Positions 14,605-17,850 of a stretch of 17,850 nt of DNA are shown piece after piece. Below the pieces are notes generated by a model. That model was given only the letters and a program-made list of their open reading frames with translations, did no database searches and had not been told where the DNA came from. Both the position numbers and the translations under genes were made by a program. The DNA is from an uncultured Eggerthellaceae bacterium (lineage in GTDB: Bacteria > Actinomycetota > Coriobacteriia > Coriobacteriales > Eggerthellaceae): positions 1 to 17,850 of the forward strand of contig CAKTXN010000035.1 in assembly GCA_934630905.1 (NCBI GenBank), read 5' to 3'. Positions within the stretch are counted from its first letter, which is position 1, and every line of letters begins with the position of its first letter.

Positions 14605-15693
14605 ATGGGGTTTTTTTCGCGCGTAGAAAATAAAATGGAAGACACCATTGAAGGTGCCGCAGACAGAATGGTCAGCGCACCTATTTCCCCTGTTCAGATA
14701 GCTAAACAATGCGAAAAGCAAATGAAGCGGAACAAGATGGTGGGCGCCGGCAAGCAAATTGCCCCCACGCTTTACACCGTTTTGGTCAACGAAGACGATG
14801 ACCATCGCCTGTTTGGGTACTACCCCACGCTGGCGGGCGAAACGGAAACGTACCTTGTTGCGCGCGCTCACGACACGGGTTTGTCGCTTGACGGAAAGCC
14901 GCTCGTGCGCTTCATTGCCGACCCCACGCTCAAGCACGGCAAGTTCGACGTTATTGCCGAATGCGTGGCCTCGCCCATTGTCTCTCGCCTGCGCGACGAA
15001 GAAATGGCGCGTTACGGATTCGAAGGTCACGGCGCGCGTGCAGGACGCGAAAACCCTGCTCAGATGCAGCATATCGATCATTCTCGTCGTGCTCCGCAGC
15101 CCTACGAAGCCGACCCTTACGACACGTACGACGAATACGACGAGTACAACGGCTTCAACGACTACACCACGCGCGACGCCAACAGCAACGCAGGCGCTAA
15201 CGACTACGACGACTACCCGGGCGAAGACGGCTACGAGCAGTTCTCCCTTGACAGCGACGCGCCGCGGAGCCGTGCCGTCGCAGGTGCTGCCGCAGCAGCC
15301 GGCTTGGGTGCGGGCGCCGCAGTCGCAGCGGCTGGAGCCGGCGCAGCAGCTGGCGCAGCAGCAGCCGGCGCACGCCCCCGCATGGACCTTCCCCAGGCGC
15401 AACCGTTGCGCGCCACGCTCACCGAGCGCATCACGGGCAAGCGTTTCACCCTGAGCGCCTCGAACGTCAAGCTCGGCCGCGAAACCGACAACGACATTGT
15501 TATTGCCGACATGGGCGCCAGTCGCTACCACGCAACCATCGCGCGCGGCCGCGACTGCTGGGTCATTACCGACCAGAACTCCACGAACGGCACGCTGGTG
15601 AACGGCCGCGAGATCACTTCTGCGCCCCTGCGCGACGGCGACACCATCACCATTGGCACCACGGAATACGTTTTCGCGCAGCAACAAAGGTAA
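14605..15693 (+). CDS. fhaA: FhaA-like protein: DUF3662 N-terminal domain plus C-terminal FHA domain
   Basis: 362 residues with AAAGGAG (14593-14599) five bases before the ATG. Residues 1-135 match the FhaA-type N-terminal domain (DUF3662), starting MGFFSRVENKMEDTIEGAAD. Residues 165-220 are an acidic Asp/Tyr-rich linker (YDTYDEYDEYNGFNDY), followed at 225-257 by an Ala/Gly run. Residues 268-358 are an FHA domain with the phosphothreonine-binding residues present: Gly291-Arg292, Ser306-Arg-Tyr-His309 and NSTNGT (325-330). FHA domains dock onto pThr peptides. In mycobacteria FhaA is a substrate of PknB and interacts with MviN, restraining peptidoglycan synthesis at poles and septa. It is the first gene of a tight operon with a second FHA protein, the phosphatase and FtsW. 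The low-complexity linker is longer than essential and likely disordered. Confidence 0.9.
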   Translation: MGFFSRVENKMEDTIEGAADRMVSAPISPVQIAKQCEKQMKRNKMVGAGKQIAPTLYTVLVNEDDDHRLFGYYPTLAGETETYLVARAHDTGLSLDGKPLVRFIADPTLKHGKFDVIAECVASPIVSRLRDEEMARYGFEGHGARAGRENPAQMQHIDHSRRAPQPYEADPYDTYDEYDEYNGFNDYTTRDANSNAGANDYDDYPGEDGYEQFSLDSDAPRSRAVAGAAAAAGLGAGAAVAAAGAGAAAGAAAAGARPRMDLPQAQPLRATLTERITGKRFTLSASNVKLGRETDNDIVIADMGASRYHATIARGRDCWVITDQNSTNGTLVNGREITSAPLRDGDTITIGTTEYVFAQQQR

Positions 15694-15705
15694 GAAGGGC
15701 CGCCC

Positions 15706-16119
15706 ATGATTGATGTGGTCTTGTTCGCAGGACGTATTCTGCTGGTCGCGTTTCTGTACATCTTCCTGTTTGCCATTATGAAAACGGGAATCGGCCTGGT
15801 GCGCGGGCAGCGGCGCAAAGAGCGCAGCTGGTCGCTTACAGTCGAGCGCGGCCCCAAAGAGCTCATGGGCGTGCCCATCCCCGTGAAAAAACCCATCACC
15901 GTCGGCCGCAGCCCCGAAGCGGACATCGTTATCGGGTCGGGCTACGTATCCAGCATGCATGCAAAATTTTCCCTGATGGGGAATAATCTTTTCGTAGAAG
16001 ATCTGAACTCGGCGAACGGAACGCTTGTCAATCGCAAGCCCATTTCCAATGCCGTTTCCCTGAAAAACAACGACGTGGTGAACACCGGTGACGTCGCATT
16101 TCGCGTAAGGTTCGAATAA
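15706..16119 (+). CDS. fhaB: FhaB-like protein: N-terminal membrane helix plus FHA domain
   Basis: 137 residues; the AAGAAGGG sequence overlapping the upstream stop codon serves as ribosome-binding site, and the gap to fhaA is 12 bp. Residues about 5-25 (VLFAGRILLVAFLYIFLFAI) form one membrane helix, then a basic stretch leads to an FHA domain at about 45-136. Conserved FHA residues are Gly67-Arg68, Ser82/Ser83 with His85, and NSANGT (101-106). The position before the His is Met84, where actinobacterial relatives often have Arg, so phosphopeptide affinity may differ. In mycobacteria FhaB (FipA) links PknB signalling to FtsZ/FtsQ at the division site; the same role here is inferred from architecture and gene order. 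The stop codon overlaps the next start by one base, so translation is probably coupled. Confidence 0.9.
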   Translation: MIDVVLFAGRILLVAFLYIFLFAIMKTGIGLVRGQRRKERSWSLTVERGPKELMGVPIPVKKPITVGRSPEADIVIGSGYVSSMHAKFSLMGNNLFVEDLNSANGTLVNRKPISNAVSLKNNDVVNTGDVAFRVRFE

Positions 16120-17369
16120 TGTCCCACGCAACCATCCCTTTGAACGAACGCCACAACAGCACCATTCCCGCGTACGGTGCGCGCACCGACGTGGGCCGCA
16201 TGCGCGATCACAACGAAGATAATTACGTGGCAGCGCCGCCGCTGTACGCCGTGGCCGATGGCATGGGCGGACACGAAGCCGGCGAAGTGGCGTCGAAAAT
16301 TGCCGTGACCGTGCTTGAACAGCAAGCGCCCACCACGCTGGACGCGAACGCGCTGTCCAACGCCGTGGTCACTGCGAACTACGCTATCATGCGCGCGGTG
16401 GAAGACGGACACGGTGCCGAGGGCATGGGTTGCACGCTCACCGCCGCCATGGTCAAGGGAGAGCGCCTGCTTATTGCGCAGGTCGGCGACTCGCGCGCCT
16501 ATCTTCTGCATCAAAGCCACTTGCAGCAAATCACGCGCGACCACTCGCTTATGTCGCTGCTTATCGAAACGGGCCAGATCACGCCGGAAGAAGCGGAAAC
16601 GCACCCGCAGCGCTCGGTTATCACGCGCGCGCTGGGCGGCAGCATCGATACCGTGCCCGATATTTACGAGCTGAACGTTTCCGCAGGTGACCGCCTGCTT
16701 TTGTGCTCCGATGGCCTATCGAACATGGTAAGCGAAGACGACTTGACCGAAATCCTTACGCGTTTTCGCGATCCGCAGCGCTGTGCAAATCAGCTGATCA
16801 AGCGCGCAAACATGAACGGCGGCAACGACAACATTACCGCCGTGGTGGTAGACATTGAAGGCAACGTGCCCGAGCAAATCCGCAAGCACAGCCGCAAGTC
16901 GCGCTTCACCGTGGGCATTGTGGCGTTTTTACTGCTGGCCGTTTTGGGCGGCGCGTGCTTTGGCGTGCACCACTGGATGACGACCTCAGCATACCTGGCG
17001 GAAAGCAACGGCCATGTGGCCATTTACCAGGGCGTCGCCGGCGGCTTCTTCGGAATAGACAACAGCGAGCTGGTGGAAGAGACCACTATCAACGTGGATG
17101 ACCTGAACGCCGGCTTGGCGCAGCGCTTGCGTGGCGATGGCGTGAAGGCCGACAACCTGGACGAAGCACGCCGCTTGGCGCAGGAATACGCGGAAGACGC
17201 CGAACGCAACAAGAGCGTTACCGCAGGTGGCGAAGGCGCGGGCGAAGCTGCGGGCGCGAGCGCAGGCGCAACCAGCGGCGCTGCTGCAGGCACCGCAACT
17301 GGCACCGCTGCAGGCACCACAGCCACCACCGCAGCCAACGGCGCAACAACAACCGAAAGCGAGGCATAG
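16119..17369 (+). CDS. pstP: PP2C-family Ser/Thr protein phosphatase, membrane-anchored (PstP/Stp type)
   Basis: 416 residues, starting on the last base of the fhaB stop codon (TAATG). The cytoplasmic catalytic domain covers about residues 17-247 with all the metal-binding motifs: GRMRDHNEDNY (Glu33, Asp34), VADGMGGHEAGEVA (Asp48, Gly49), GDSRAYLL (123-130), LCSDGLSNMV (Asp198) and GGNDNITAVVV (Asp237). A basic stretch (253-263) precedes a membrane helix at about 264-284. The outer part of about 130 residues ends in an Ala/Gly/Thr repeat tail (GTATGTAAGTTATTAA). The enzyme removes phosphate from Ser/Thr residues using Mn2+ or Mg2+, countering PknA/PknB-type kinases. Its place between the FHA genes and ftsW is typical for Actinobacteria. 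The tail is less conserved and probably spans or lies in the cell wall. Confidence 0.93.
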   Translation: MSHATIPLNERHNSTIPAYGARTDVGRMRDHNEDNYVAAPPLYAVADGMGGHEAGEVASKIAVTVLEQQAPTTLDANALSNAVVTANYAIMRAVEDGHGAEGMGCTLTAAMVKGERLLIAQVGDSRAYLLHQSHLQQITRDHSLMSLLIETGQITPEEAETHPQRSVITRALGGSIDTVPDIYELNVSAGDRLLLCSDGLSNMVSEDDLTEILTRFRDPQRCANQLIKRANMNGGNDNITAVVVDIEGNVPEQIRKHSRKSRFTVGIVAFLLLAVLGGACFGVHHWMTTSAYLAESNGHVAIYQGVAGGFFGIDNSELVEETTINVDDLNAGLAQRLRGDGVKADNLDEARRLAQEYAEDAERNKSVTAGGEGAGEAAGASAGATSGAAAGTATGTAAGTTATTAANGATTTESEA

Positions 17370-17377
17370 AAAACCCC

Positions 17378-17850
17378 ATGTCAAGAAGAGCAACAGAACT
17401 GTTTTTGCTCTGCGCGGCAGCACCCATTATTGTGCTGCTGTTCATCATGCTTGCCATCACTCAGGGCCAGCAAGTGGGGCTTTCTGCCATTTCCGTTCCC
17501 CTTATCATGTTTGGGCTGTTCATTGTGGCGCATCTTGCCGTGCGCAAACTCGCACCCAGCGCCGACCCTGCTCTGCTACCCATCACGTTCGCGCTCACGG
17601 GCGTTGGCATGGCGTTCATCACGCGTATCAACCCCGGCCTTGCCAACCAGCAACTCATGTGGCTTGCGCTGGGCGTAGTAGCGTTCATTGCCGTGCTCAT
17701 CTTGGTAAAAAACATCGATGAGCTGGCCAAATACAAATATGTTATGGCCGTCATCGGCTTCGCGCTGCTGCTTTCGCCCCTGCTGCCCGTTATTGGCACC
17801 GAAAGCTACGGCAGCCGCATTTGGCTCACGTTCGGACCGTTCAGCTTCCA
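17378..17850 (+). CDS. FtsW/RodA/SpoVE-family peptidoglycan glycosyltransferase, N-terminal part
   Basis: Open from the ATG at 17378 to the right edge (157 codons seen), eight bases after the pstP stop codon. No good Shine-Dalgarno is visible (GAGG lies about 13 bases upstream), suggesting coupling to pstP translation. The visible part starts MSRRATELFLLCAAAPIIVLL and holds about four to five hydrophobic segments. It then reaches the SEDS-family signature GSRIWLTFGPFSFQ at the window edge. SEDS proteins polymerise lipid II together with a class B penicillin-binding protein. In Actinobacteria the copy in this operon is usually annotated RodA or FtsW, followed by pbpA and pknA/pknB; those genes should lie to the right. 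FtsW and RodA cannot be told apart from this fragment. Confidence 0.9.
   Translation, partial: MSRRATELFLLCAAAPIIVLLFIMLAITQGQQVGLSAISVPLIMFGLFIVAHLAVRKLAPSADPALLPITFALTGVGMAFITRINPGLANQQLMWLALGVVAFIAVLILVKNIDELAKYKYVMAVIGFALLLSPLLPVIGTESYGSRIWLTFGPFSF

Noticed and set aside
14572..16131. A 519-codon minus-strand frame opposite the FHA genes
   Set aside because: Antisense to two genes with clear FHA motifs, ribosome-binding sites and operon spacing; its translation is low complexity.

Overview
The window looks like chromosomal DNA from a GC-rich actinobacterium, most probably a gut-type member of Coriobacteriia (Eggerthellaceae-like). The best evidence is the right-hand end. There an FHA protein with an FhaA-type N-terminus, a membrane-anchored FhaB-like FHA protein, a PP2C phosphatase and an FtsW/RodA protein lie in one tight operon, the order typical of the actinobacterial Ser/Thr-phosphorylation and cell-wall cluster. 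The large secreted repeat protein at the left end fits a host-associated anaerobe. Genus-level assignment is not possible from this sequence.

Layout. 1-4292 (minus) is the N-terminal 1430 codons of a giant modular surface protein that runs off the left edge. 4293-6323 has no convincing large gene: it holds a possible leader ORF with a hairpin, a pyrimidine-rich low-complexity tract with degenerate repeats, a 213-bp palindrome-ended repeat (A1), and a phased array of TTGATAGC-like motifs. 6324-7295 encodes a DUF559/Vsr-like PD-(D/E)XK nuclease-fold protein, followed by a second repeat copy (A2). 7906-9153 encodes a macrodomain joined to a helix-turn-helix-like C-terminus, and 9413-10087 a small vWA (MIDAS) protein. 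Convergent to these, 10347-11687 (minus) encodes a membrane-anchored C39-type cysteine peptidase with a long basic N-terminal tail; upstream of it lies a widely spaced inverted repeat. 12413-12775 (minus) is a NifX/NifB-like iron-molybdenum cofactor-domain protein, then a third repeat copy (B, 12900-13116), then a TauE/SafE permease (13459-14268). From 14605 to the right edge runs the FHA-FHA-PP2C-FtsW operon.

How the genes work together. Only the last four genes clearly form a functional unit: FHA domains read phosphothreonine marks, the PP2C enzyme removes them, and FtsW polymerises septal peptidoglycan. A PknB-type kinase and a penicillin-binding protein would be expected just beyond the right edge. 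The middle of the window (4.3-13.4 kb) looks like an accessory region: single genes separated by long non-coding spacers, low-complexity DNA and repeats. The most unusual observation is a family of three 213-217 bp elements with inverted ends and a shared core, two of which flank the nuclease gene in direct orientation.
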